Positions 8,760 through 16,096 of a stretch of 40,963 bases of DNA are shown here, one piece after another; position 1 is the first letter of the stretch, and each line of letters starts with the position of its first letter. This stretch comes from an uncultured Lachnospiraceae bacterium. GTDB taxonomy: Bacteria; Bacillota; Clostridia; Lachnospirales; Lachnospiraceae. The notes under the pieces were generated by a model that saw only the letters and a list, made by a program, of their open reading frames with translations, ran no database searches and had not been told where the DNA came from. The position numbers and the translations under genes were made by a program. Where the stretch lies: assembly GCA_902802515.1 (NCBI GenBank), contig CADCMM010000013.1:1-40963 (forward strand). Direction: 5' to 3'.

Positions 8760-8872
8760 ATTTTACCGTTACTATTCGCAGGCCTTGTTTGAAATCAGAA
8801 CCTGTCTTGTCCATGCAAGCATAATAAGCCAGAACTCGATTTCAAGCAGGCTGTGAATAGTAACATTTTACC
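8760..8872. mobile_element. MITE-like insertion with 8-bp target-site duplication
   Basis: The 97-bp segment 8768-8864 has perfect 10-bp terminal inverted repeats GTTACTATTC/GAATAGTAAC, extending imperfectly to about 27 bp (through TTGAAATC). It is flanked on both sides, with no gap, by the identical octamer ATTTTACC (8760-8767 and 8865-8872). That is the expected footprint of a transposed non-autonomous element with an 8-bp duplication. No transposase lies in the window and the parent insertion-sequence family is not identified. It sits between mntP and the PQQ-like gene. Confidence 0.8.
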
Positions 8873-8912
8873 ATATTTGCAGCTTTATTATAGAGGGAAA
8901 AATGAGAATATT

Positions 8913-9500
8913 TCAGATGATACCTGTTATAAATATCTCCAATCCGATCACGATCAGAATCGTCCCGCCCAAAATACCGGCTCTTCCAGCCAGTCTGGTG
9001 CCAAATTTTTTCCCCAGACAGACTCCGCACAGACAGACCGCAAAGGTTGTCACTGCGATCAGCATGGAGCAGACTAACGCCATGTGACTATTATAATCCG
9101 CTATCGTAAAGCCCACCGACAGTGCATCGATGGAGGTAGCCACTCCCTGTAGTAAAAGTGTAGCTATGCCTGTTTTCTCTGCGCTTTCCGTTTGCTCTTC
9201 TCCAAAACGAATATTTTCATACAGCATTTTCCCACCGATATATCCCAGCAAAGCCAGCACGATCCATGGAATAAATTTTTCAAAAGCCTGAAAATATCCC
9301 ACAATGGTGTGTACACAGATCCAGCCGATCATGGGCATGGCAAACTGAAACGCAGCAAACACCCCGGCGATACCGCACATTTTCCTTCTTCTCATCCCCG
9401 GCTCGGCAAGTCCGTTGGCCAGGGAGACAGAAAACGCGTCCATCGCCAGGCCCACTCCCAAAAGTACGCTGTTGCAAATAAATAGTAAATTCCAATCCAT
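8913..9500 (-). CDS. mntP: Manganese efflux pump MntP
   Basis: 195 residues with six predicted transmembrane helices arranged as a 3+3 repeat. The family hallmark GLAMDAFSVSLANGL is at residues 18-32 and the matching second-half motif VATSIDALSVGFT is near residue 120; the Asp residues in both are the ones known to be needed for Mn(II) export. The length equals the family norm. AGAGGAA lies 11 nt upstream of the ATG. mntP genes are often preceded by a Mn-sensing yybP-ykoY riboswitch; the 130 nt upstream here contain only a terminator-like hairpin (9556-9605), so regulation by that riboswitch is not supported. Confidence 0.92.
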   Translation of the reverse strand: MDWNLLFICNSVLLGVGLAMDAFSVSLANGLAEPGMRRRKMCGIAGVFAAFQFAMPMIGWICVHTIVGYFQAFEKFIPWIVLALLGYIGGKMLYENIRFGEEQTESAEKTGIATLLLQGVATSIDALSVGFTIADYNSHMALVCSMLIAVTTFAVCLCGVCLGKKFGTRLAGRAGILGGTILIVIGLEIFITGII

Positions 9501-9555
9501 CCTTTAACTTTCCTCTCTTGTACAGGATAAAAGCGAGACTTCCCGCTTGGTTCAT

Positions 9556-9605
9556 ATGGGACTGTCGCGCTAAACATTTTATTGCATTTAGCGCGACAGC
9601 CCCAT
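9556..9605. repeat. Short member of the GGCTGTCGC palindrome family; likely MATE terminator
   Basis: ATGGGACTGTCGCGCTAAA and TTTAGCGCGACAGCCCCAT form a nearly perfect 19-bp stem (one mismatch) around a 12-nt loop. It lies 26 nt past the stop of the MATE gene, between it and mntP, so it probably separates the two transcripts. Its arms match the ends of the long palindromic elements elsewhere in the window. Confidence 0.7.
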
Positions 9606-9630
9606 CACCAGTCATAGAAGTCTCGCAATT

Positions 9631-11013
9631 TTACAATGCCTTTACCGTATTGTTATATAATCTGCGGAAGAACAGGATCGACAATATGAGAGAGACCACT
9701 TCCGCGATCGGGAACGCCCACCAGACCAGAGTCACATCTCCCAGCTTTGAAAGCAGGTAGGCCACCGGTATCAATACCACCAGCTGGCGCGCCACGGAAA
9801 TGATCAGAGAATAGTAGCTCTGGGAAAATGCCTGGAAAATGGAACCCATGGCGATGCTCGCCCCTGCAGGGATAAAAGCCAGACAGATAATGCGCAGAGC
9901 AGGTACCCCGATCCGGAGCATCTCTCCCGATGCATTGAACAGACCCAGCAGCAGAACCGGAACAGCCTCAAATACCAGCGTTCCAACCGCCATAATTCCC
10001 ACTGCCAAAACCATGGAAAACCGCAGGGCGTGTTCGATACGGTCTTTCTTTCTGGCGCCGTAGTTGTACGCCAACACCGGGATCAGGCCATTGTTCAGAC
10101 CGAATACCGGCATGAAGAAAAAGCTCTGCAGCTTAAAGTAAGCGCCAAACACCGCCGTCGCTGTGGCGGAAAAAGAAGTCAGGATCTGATTCATCAGATA
10201 CGTCATCAGAGAACCGATGGACATCATCAGAATAGAGGGGATTCCCACAAAATAAATTTCCGTCACTACATTCGCTTTTGGAGCAAGAATACTGCGAAGG
10301 GAAAACTGAATCTCTTTATTTTTCTTCAGGTTCAGCGTCATACCGATAATGGCAGCTGCCACCTGTCCCAGAACTGTAGCGTAGGCTGCGCCGGCTACGC
10401 CCATCTTCGGAAATCCAAGAAGACCGAAGATCATGATGGGGTCAAAAATAATATTGATGATCGCTCCCGTTCCCTGGGAGATCATGCTGTAGAGAGTCCG
10501 CCCTGTAGACTGCAAAAGCCGCTCGAACGTCATCTGGAAGAAGAGTCCAAAGCTCAGGCAGCAGCAAATACGAAGATAAGTTGTCCCATACTCCAAAATC
10601 TCAGGGTTGTCCGTCTGTGAACCGATAAAGCCCTTCGCGCCAAACAGACCCACCAATAAAAACGCAATATAACATAGGAAAGTCAGAAGCAGTCCGGTAT
10701 TGGCTGCCTTATCGGATCGGTCAAACCGCTTCTCCCCCAAAGAACGGGATAAGAGCGCATTGACACCCACCCCGGTTCCGGATCCAACCGCGATCATTAA
10801 ATTCTGAAGCGGAAAAGCCAATGTCAATGCCGTCAAGGCATTTTCATTGATCTGAGACACAAACGCGCTGTCCACAACATTGTACAGCGCCTGCACCAGC
10901 ATAGAGATCATCATCGGCAAAGACATGCTGATGATCAACTGTTTTACAGGCATAACGCCCATCTTGTTCTCTCTCGGTTCCATCCTATGTACCACAATCC
11001 TTTCTAAACTCAC
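9631..11013 (-). CDS. MATE family efflux transporter
   Basis: 460 residues, the usual MATE length, with twelve predicted transmembrane helices in two homologous halves. PVKQLIISMSLPMMISMLVQ followed by ALYNVVDSAFVS is the classic N-terminal helix 1, and FGLNNGLIPVLAYNYGARKK is the corresponding motif of the second half. Two starts are possible: the ATG at 11013, with weak ribosome-binding potential, and the ATG at 10983 (MEPRENKMG), which has AAAGGA 14 nt upstream and better fits family length. A strong promoter (11064-11092) directs this gene separately from the upstream Uma2 gene. Substrate unknown; drug or metabolite export coupled to Na+ or H+ is the family role. Confidence 0.92.
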   Translation of the reverse strand: MSLERIVVHRMEPRENKMGVMPVKQLIISMSLPMMISMLVQALYNVVDSAFVSQINENALTALTLAFPLQNLMIAVGSGTGVGVNALLSRSLGEKRFDRSDKAANTGLLLTFLCYIAFLLVGLFGAKGFIGSQTDNPEILEYGTTYLRICCCLSFGLFFQMTFERLLQSTGRTLYSMISQGTGAIINIIFDPIMIFGLLGFPKMGVAGAAYATVLGQVAAAIIGMTLNLKKNKEIQFSLRSILAPKANVVTEIYFVGIPSILMMSIGSLMTYLMNQILTSFSATATAVFGAYFKLQSFFFMPVFGLNNGLIPVLAYNYGARKKDRIEHALRFSMVLAVGIMAVGTLVFEAVPVLLLGLFNASGEMLRIGVPALRIICLAFIPAGASIAMGSIFQAFSQSYYSLIISVARQLVVLIPVAYLLSKLGDVTLVWWAFPIAEVVSLILSILFFRRLYNNTVKAL

Positions 11014-11063
11014 ATACCAGCTTCGCAGGCACCACCAATCAAAAAAGTCCCATGCGTTCTGCC

Positions 11064-11092
11064 ATTATATCACGTCTATATAGGAAGGGCAA
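11064..11092 (-). promoter_or_regulatory. Promoter of the MATE gene
   Basis: Minus strand -35 TTGCCC (11087-11092) and consensus -10 TATAAT (11064-11069), 17-nt spacer. It starts just past the 3' end of the Uma2 gene. Confidence 0.7.
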
Positions 11093-11099
11093 GATAGAT

Positions 11100-11966
11100 T
11101 CATATATCTCCCAGAGCATCCAAATAATCCCGGATCTCCTTCATCCGGATTTTGCAATCGCCATCGGAAATATTCACAGGGATATCCTCGTCCATTCCCA
11201 TGACGGACATCTCCGTTTCATGCTCTATATCATAGACCACCACGGTCCTGCGCTTATAATCGATGATCCAGTATTCCCTCACTCCGGCGTCAATATATTT
11301 CCCCGCCTTTTTGCCGTAGTCCATACGCCTGGACCCGGGTGAGATAACCTCGATCACCAGATCAGGCGCCCCGAACACCCTGCCCTTACGCAGCTTTGAC
11401 AGATCACAGAGTACCATGAGATCCGGCTGTACCACCGTCCGATCATCCATGTCCAACATCACATCCACTGGCGAAAGGAGGACCATGCACCCCGGATGGG
11501 CTTGGGCGCAGGCCTGAAATTGCAGATGCAGCTGTCCAATGATAATCTGATGTCTCGTATTGGGCGCCGCCATGTCATAAAATTTGCCATCGATCAATTC
11601 CACGCGGCGGTCATCCGGAAGAGCCAGGTAATCAGCGTACGTATATCCTCCTTCCGGGGGCTGATCTTCTAAATATTTTCCCGGCTGATCCTCTGAATAC
11701 TGTTCCAGCCGATCCTCCAATTCACCCCAGGTAAGGGGGCGTTCCCTCAACAGATCTGATTTCGAGCTATCCGTGCCGGCATAAGGTGGTGCCTGTGGAA
11801 ACAGGATTCTTTCAATCGCCGCCAGTGCATCGCTGCTTGGAAAACAGGTAGCATCGGAAAATATTTTCTGTACCGTTTCCAAGGGTACACCGGACAGGTC
11901 TGCTATTTCCTGATCGGTATATCCCAGTTCATTCTTTCTGTCTTTCAATAGTGAAATATCCTTCAT
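11100..11966 (-). CDS. HTH-Uma2 fusion: Uma2 family (DUF820) restriction-endonuclease-fold protein
   Basis: 288 residues in two parts. Residues 1-60 form an XRE-like helix-turn-helix (TDQEIADLSGVPLETVQKIF). After a polar linker, residues 110-288 are a Uma2 domain: TYADYLALPDDRRVELIDG, then VVQPDLMVLCD and APDLVIEVISPGSRRMDYG-KAGKY, with the PD-(D/E)XK-type pattern E....PD....EVIS......K. Uma2 proteins have a nuclease fold, but their cellular role is largely unknown. AGGAGG precedes the ATG by 7 nt and a near-consensus promoter lies at 12023-12051. The fusion to a DNA-binding domain suggests sequence-specific targeting or autoregulation (inference). Confidence 0.85.
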   Translation of the reverse strand: MKDISLLKDRKNELGYTDQEIADLSGVPLETVQKIFSDATCFPSSDALAAIERILFPQAPPYAGTDSSKSDLLRERPLTWGELEDRLEQYSEDQPGKYLEDQPPEGGYTYADYLALPDDRRVELIDGKFYDMAAPNTRHQIIIGQLHLQFQACAQAHPGCMVLLSPVDVMLDMDDRTVVQPDLMVLCDLSKLRKGRVFGAPDLVIEVISPGSRRMDYGKKAGKYIDAGVREYWIIDYKRRTVVVYDIEHETEMSVMGMDEDIPVNISDGDCKIRMKEIRDYLDALGDI

Positions 11967-12022
11967 CCATGTTCCTCCTGTTTTATATTGGTTATTATTT
12001 TTTATAGTTTTTACATAGTCTC

Positions 12023-12051
12023 ATATTATCATTCCTTATGTATATTGTCAA
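12023..12051 (-). promoter_or_regulatory. Promoter of the HTH-Uma2 gene
   Basis: Minus strand -35 TTGACA (12046-12051), -10 TAATAT (12023-12028), 17-nt spacer; close to the sigma-A consensus. Confidence 0.75.
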
Positions 12052-12112
12052 TTTGAAAGTTGCATTTTCATTAATGCCAAATGCGGTTCCTATCCGACGG
12101 ATCAGCATTGGG

Positions 12113-12151
12113 GCCGTTGCACTAAATGCATACTTTGCTTAATGCGACGGC
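12113..12151. repeat. Short member of the GGCTGTCGC palindrome family
   Basis: GCCGTTGCACTAA (12113-12125) and TTAATGCGACGGC (12139-12151) are inverted copies with two mismatches. It lies between the Uma2 promoter and the terminator of the aldo/keto reductase gene. Confidence 0.6.
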
Positions 12152-12175
12152 GGCATGATTGCTCACTGTTCGCGT

Positions 12176-12230
12176 AAAAAAAAGAACTGCCGCCCCGGAA
12201 TGACTTTGGTTTTTCATTCTCAGAGCGGCA
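12176..12230 (-). terminator. Rho-independent terminator ending the motor/transglutaminase gene run
   Basis: Reading the minus strand, TGCCGCTCTGAGAATGA (12214-12230) pairs with TCATTCCGGGGCGGCA (12188-12203) and is followed by TTC and a run of eight T (12176-12183). It lies 32 nt past the aldo/keto reductase stop. Confidence 0.85.
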
Positions 12231-12261
12231 ATCCGCTATGCTATATTCTCGCTTTTCCTTC

Positions 12262-13467
12262 CTACAGCCGGATAAACCGTTTCACCTGACAAGCGGCTTT
12301 GTAGACCGGCGTTTCCAGTTCCTTCACCACCAATTCCAGATCCTGACGGATGGGAAGCCCCTGAGGGCAATGCTTTTCACACTTGCCGCATTTTTTGCAA
12401 AGGGAGGCGTTGCATCCGTTTTTCTTCATCGTGGTACACATAAAATATTCCCGAAGGCCATTGAATCTGTTTTCTGTGTAGCGCATGTTATAGCTGCGGA
12501 AGCACGTGGGAATGTCCACACCGTGCGGACAGGGCATACAGTAGCCGCAGCCGGTGCAGCCGATCTTTACCTTGCGTCCTATCTCGCTCTTTACTTGCTC
12601 GATCAGGGCAAAGTCTTCCTCCGTCATCATGCCTGCCCTGGCTTTCCCGGCGCCTGTAATATTTTCTTTCACCATCTCCCGGGAATTCATGCCAGAGAGG
12701 ACCGCTGTCACTTCCGGCTGATCCCAGAGCCAGCGAAACGCCCACTCTGCAGCCGTCCGTCCACTCTGCTCTATGAGTTTTTTCGCTTCCTGGGGAAGAA
12801 GGTTTACCAACCGTCCTCCCCGCAGGGGTTCCATAATGATCACCGGAAGCCCCTTGGACGCCGCATACCGAAGTCCTGCGCGTCCCGCCTGGGTGTTCTC
12901 GTCCATATAATTGTACTGGATCTGGCAAAAGTTCCAGGGGTAGGCGTCTACCAGCTGCCGGAACATATCGGTATTCCCGTGATAAGAAAATCCTATGTTC
13001 CGGATCTGCCCGCTGGCCAGTTTTTCCCTGATCCACTCTTCAATACCCAGATCTTTCAGCCGTTCCCAGGTGGCAATATCCGTCAGCATGTGCATCAGAT
13101 AATAGTCAATGTAATCCGTCTGCAGACGCTTTAGCTGTTCCTGGAAGGTTTTCTCCAGCCCTTCTCTGGACTTGATCAGATAGTGGGGCAGCTTGGTAGC
13201 GATATTCACCTGCTCGCGGCAATGGTTTTTGACCAGGATCTTTCCCAGGCATTCCTCACTGCCGGGATAGATGTAAGCAGTGTCCAGGTAATTGACGCCA
13301 TGGCGGATCGCCATCATCACTTCCTGCTCTGCTTTTTGAAACACGATCCTTCCGTATTTTTTCGTAAAGCGCATGCAGCCGTAACCGAGAATAGAAAGCT
13401 CATTCCCCTTCTGATCCCTGCGGTACTGCATGGCAATGTTTGGTTTTCGCACGGTTGCATCTGCCAT
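12262..13467 (-). CDS. Aldo/keto reductase with C-terminal [4Fe-4S] ferredoxin-like domain
   Basis: 401 residues. The N-terminal two-thirds is an aldo/keto reductase barrel: LGYGCMRF, YLDTAYIYPGSEE with catalytic Asp and Tyr, and IATKLP with the Lys. After residue 290 it carries two cysteine clusters, CTGCGYCMPCPHGVD and CNASLCKKCGKCEKHCPQG, that should bind two iron-sulfur clusters. This architecture is common in anaerobic Firmicutes and is thought to couple NAD(P)H and ferredoxin-type electron flow; the substrate is unknown. GAAAGGAGG lies 7 nt upstream of the start. It is last in a same-strand run of five genes, 54 nt after the aminopeptidase, and is followed by a strong terminator. The ribosome binding site belongs to a sequence block repeated at 680-720. 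Confidence 0.9.
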   Translation of the reverse strand: MADATVRKPNIAMQYRRDQKGNELSILGYGCMRFTKKYGRIVFQKAEQEVMMAIRHGVNYLDTAYIYPGSEECLGKILVKNHCREQVNIATKLPHYLIKSREGLEKTFQEQLKRLQTDYIDYYLMHMLTDIATWERLKDLGIEEWIREKLASGQIRNIGFSYHGNTDMFRQLVDAYPWNFCQIQYNYMDENTQAGRAGLRYAASKGLPVIIMEPLRGGRLVNLLPQEAKKLIEQSGRTAAEWAFRWLWDQPEVTAVLSGMNSREMVKENITGAGKARAGMMTEEDFALIEQVKSEIGRKVKIGCTGCGYCMPCPHGVDIPTCFRSYNMRYTENRFNGLREYFMCTTMKKNGCNASLCKKCGKCEKHCPQGLPIRQDLELVVKELETPVYKAACQVKRFIRL

Positions 13468-13500
13468 GGATATTCCTCCTTTCGGGCCTGGGCAAGTTTA

Positions 13501-13527
13501 AATTGAAATACCTGATGCATTTCAATT
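13501..13527. repeat. Hairpin with conserved flanking block in the aminopeptidase-reductase gap
   Basis: AATTGAAAT-ACCTGATGC-ATTTCAATT is a perfect 9-bp stem that overlaps the aminopeptidase stop codon on the minus strand. Its neighbour CGGGCCTGGGCAAGT (13484-13498) matches CGGGCCTAGGCGAGT beside the hairpin at 722-752. The stems differ in sequence but pair perfectly in both copies. Confidence 0.55.
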
Positions 13528-14952
13528 CCTAAGGAAAGTGGTGTATCCTTTCTTCGCTTCGTAGATATCCGCCTTACTGGTGATCTCCATTGGCGCATGC
13601 ATATTCAAAACCGCCACGCCGCTGTCGATGACCTCCATACCGTAAAGGGCGGAGATATAGGCGATGGTTCCGCCGCCGCCCGCGTCAATCCTGCCAAGCT
13701 CCGCTGTCTGAAAGGCCACGTTCGCCTCATCCATGACTTTGCGGATCCAAGCCATATATTCCGCATTGGCGTCGTTGGATCCGGATTTTCCTCTGGCTCC
13801 GGTGTATTTATTGAACACCAGGCCTTTGCCAAAGTAAGCCGCGTTCTTTTTCTCAAAAGCACTGCCGTACAGCGGATCATAGGCAGCGCTCACATCGGAG
13901 GAAAGCATCCTGGAATTTGCCAGGCATCTGCGCAGCGCAAGTTCGCTGTACTGTCCCATGCAGTTCATCAGCTCTGCAACGGTATTTTCAAAGAACCTGG
14001 ACTGCATGCCGGTAGCTCCCACGCTGCCGATTTCTTCCTTATCTACCAGCAGACAGCAGCAAGTATGCGCCTGAGTTTCTGTCTCCAAAAGTGCTGCCAG
14101 AGATGTATAGCTGCAGACCCTGTCATCCTGCCCGTAGGCCGCTACCATGCTCCGGTCCAGGCCGCAGTCTCTGGCCGCTCCCGCCGGAACGATCTCCAGC
14201 TCCGCAGAGAGGAAATCTTCTTCTTCCATTCCGTATTTCTCTTTCAGAATTTTCAGGATACCGGCTTTCACCGCATCCTTCTGAACTTTGTCTTTCTTTT
14301 CCGCTCCCTCCTGCGTTTGCGCATCTTCCTCATCTTTTTCAGGAACCAGCGGACGGCTTCCGATCAGCACATCCAGATTTTCTCCCTCAATGACTACTTT
14401 GGCCTTCTTTTCCAACAGCTCCCCGGACAGGTGGATCAAAAGATCTGTGATGCAAAAAACCGGATCCGAAGGGTCCTCGCCGATACAAACCTGTGTCACC
14501 GTGCCGTCTTTCTTTGCTACCACGCCATGGATGGCCAGCGGGATCGTCACCCACTGATACTTCTTCACACCGCCGTAATAGTGGGTATCCAGGTAAACCA
14601 GCTCCGTATCCTCATACAACGGATTCTGTTTCAGATCCAGTCTGGGAGAATCGATATGCGCTCCCAAAATCCTCATTCCCTTACTTATGGGCTCTGTGCC
14701 GATCAAAAACAGGGCCACCGCTTTTTCCATGCACACTGCGTAAACCTTATCTCCCGGCTGCAGCTGCTTTCCTTCCTGAAGCACTTCCTCCAGACTCTGA
14801 TAACCCGCCTCTCTGGCCAGGCGAATCGTTACCTTCACACACTCCCGCTCTGTCTTTCCGTTATCTAAAAATTTCCTGTAGTCTGACGCCAGTTTTTCCA
14901 GCTCCACGCACTGCTCTTTTGTGTAAGATTTCCATACATTTTCCCGATTCAT
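13522..14952 (-). CDS. M18 family aminopeptidase
   Basis: 476 residues, the usual length of M18 (aspartyl) metallo-aminopeptidases. Visible metal-ligand and catalytic motifs: GAHIDSPRLDLKQNP (His and Asp), LVDKEEIGSVGATG (Glu pair), SSDVSAAYDPLY (Asp) and the C-terminal NMHAPMEI (His). These are cytoplasmic zinc peptidases that remove N-terminal acidic or neutral residues from peptides. GAAAGGAAG precedes the ATG. It is fourth in the gene run that begins with the transglutaminase-like protein, 43 nt after the MotB-like gene; whether it serves the motor or is simply cotranscribed is unknown. A stretch of charged residues around 205-225 (KDEEDAQTQEGAEKKDKVQK) is an insert compared with the core fold. 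Confidence 0.93.
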   Translation of the reverse strand: MNRENVWKSYTKEQCVELEKLASDYRKFLDNGKTERECVKVTIRLAREAGYQSLEEVLQEGKQLQPGDKVYAVCMEKAVALFLIGTEPISKGMRILGAHIDSPRLDLKQNPLYEDTELVYLDTHYYGGVKKYQWVTIPLAIHGVVAKKDGTVTQVCIGEDPSDPVFCITDLLIHLSGELLEKKAKVVIEGENLDVLIGSRPLVPEKDEEDAQTQEGAEKKDKVQKDAVKAGILKILKEKYGMEEEDFLSAELEIVPAGAARDCGLDRSMVAAYGQDDRVCSYTSLAALLETETQAHTCCCLLVDKEEIGSVGATGMQSRFFENTVAELMNCMGQYSELALRRCLANSRMLSSDVSAAYDPLYGSAFEKKNAAYFGKGLVFNKYTGARGKSGSNDANAEYMAWIRKVMDEANVAFQTAELGRIDAGGGGTIAYISALYGMEVIDSGVAVLNMHAPMEITSKADIYEAKKGYTTFLRN

Positions 14953-14995
14953 GTTTTATTGCTTCCTTTCCTTACCCGTTCTTTCTAAAATACTG

Positions 14996-16054
14996 TCATG
15001 GTGTTTCCGCCGTTTCACTGCTGATCTTTGTCTCCTGGATGATCTGCTGCAGCTCAGACATCATTTCCTCATCTTTCAAGCGGAACTTGATCTCCACACG
15101 CCGGGAGGCATCCATATCCACCTGTCCGTTGGCGTCCAGAATAGGGTTGCTCATGGAGCGCCCGTTGGCGGTTAGTTTCTCCCTAAGAATACTGCTCTCC
15201 TGAGCTGTCAGGAAGGAATCCTCGGAATATACCAGATATTCCGCCACTGCGTAAGCCCTGCGCTGAGAAAGACTTAAGTTTGTGATGTAGTCTCCCTGGG
15301 TGTCCGTATAACCATCAACGATAACCTCCGCCAGGTAAGGTTCGTACTCCTCGCTGAGAAGCACTTTGCAGTATACCGGCAGGATCTGTGCCAGGATCGC
15401 CTGCCCCTCCTGCGTCAATTCGCTCTCGTTTAGTTCAAACAATACGCTGGAATCCAACACAATAGCTCCGGTCTGATAGTCAATATCCACATTGATCTGA
15501 TTCGTCTTGAACTCTTCGTTCAAAGACGCGATCAGGTCTGCTTTCACACCGATGATCTGATCGATCCTTGCCTGCTGCTGAGTCATCAGCGCGTTCTGTT
15601 CATCCAATTTTGCCTGACTGGCCGCCAGGGCCTGATCCCGCGCCTCCAGTTCTTCCTCCTGAGACGCCAGCAGCGCATTCTGCTCATCCAGCTGCGTCTG
15701 GCTGGCTGCCAGATCCTTTTCCTTCTGTGAAAGCTGCTTCGCCTGCTCATCCAAGGTACTTTGCAGTGCGATCAAGGCCGCCGCCTGTTCATCCAAAGTA
15801 GTCTGCTGGGAAGCCAGCTGACTGGCCTGCTCGTCCAACTGTGTCTGTGACAGGTCCAGCGCATTCTGTGTCTGGAGCTGCTTCGCCTGCTCCGCCAGTT
15901 TCTCCGTGTAGTTTTTCTGCGCCTGCATCAGGCACACCGCCATGATTAGCACGAAGAGAAGAAGCAGGCCAGACATCATATCAGAATAGGATCTCCAGAC
16001 ATTGTGGCTGGACGTATCCTGCATTTTTCTTCTATTAACTTTTTTCATACGCAA
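14996..16054 (-). CDS. MotB/OmpA-like motor partner with long extracellular coiled coil
   Basis: 352 residues. A basic cytoplasmic tail precedes YSDMMSGLLLLFVLIMAVCL (residues 23-42), which aligns with the MotB/ZorB helix; Asp25 is in the position of the proton-carrying Asp. Residues about 50-170 are a Gln/Ala/Leu-rich coiled coil in which LDEQ recurs at 73, 87, 101, 122 and 150, intervals of 14, 14, 21 and 28, all multiples of seven. Residues about 195-335 are an OmpA/MotB peptidoglycan-binding domain with DGYTDTQGDYITNLSLSQRR and ASRRVEIKF. GGAGG precedes the ATG by 7 nt. It sits 42 nt after the MotA-like gene. Together they form a predicted ion-driven stator complex; the coiled coil could bridge a thick Gram-positive wall (inference). 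Confidence 0.88.
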   Translation of the reverse strand: MRMKKVNRRKMQDTSSHNVWRSYSDMMSGLLLLFVLIMAVCLMQAQKNYTEKLAEQAKQLQTQNALDLSQTQLDEQASQLASQQTTLDEQAAALIALQSTLDEQAKQLSQKEKDLAASQTQLDEQNALLASQEEELEARDQALAASQAKLDEQNALMTQQQARIDQIIGVKADLIASLNEEFKTNQINVDIDYQTGAIVLDSSVLFELNESELTQEGQAILAQILPVYCKVLLSEEYEPYLAEVIVDGYTDTQGDYITNLSLSQRRAYAVAEYLVYSEDSFLTAQESSILREKLTANGRSMSNPILDANGQVDMDASRRVEIKFRLKDEEMMSELQQIIQETKISSETAETP

Positions 16055-16096
16055 GCCTCCAAATTTATGATGCTCTCGTTTATCATACGCATCCTT

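Noticed and set aside
9501..9630. Mn-sensing yybP-ykoY riboswitch upstream of mntP
   Set aside because: The 130 nt before mntP contain only a simple hairpin of the palindrome family and no conserved riboswitch core could be seen.
13597..14868. A 423-codon plus-strand reading frame
   Set aside because: It is antisense to the M18 aminopeptidase, which has intact catalytic motifs and a good ribosome binding site.
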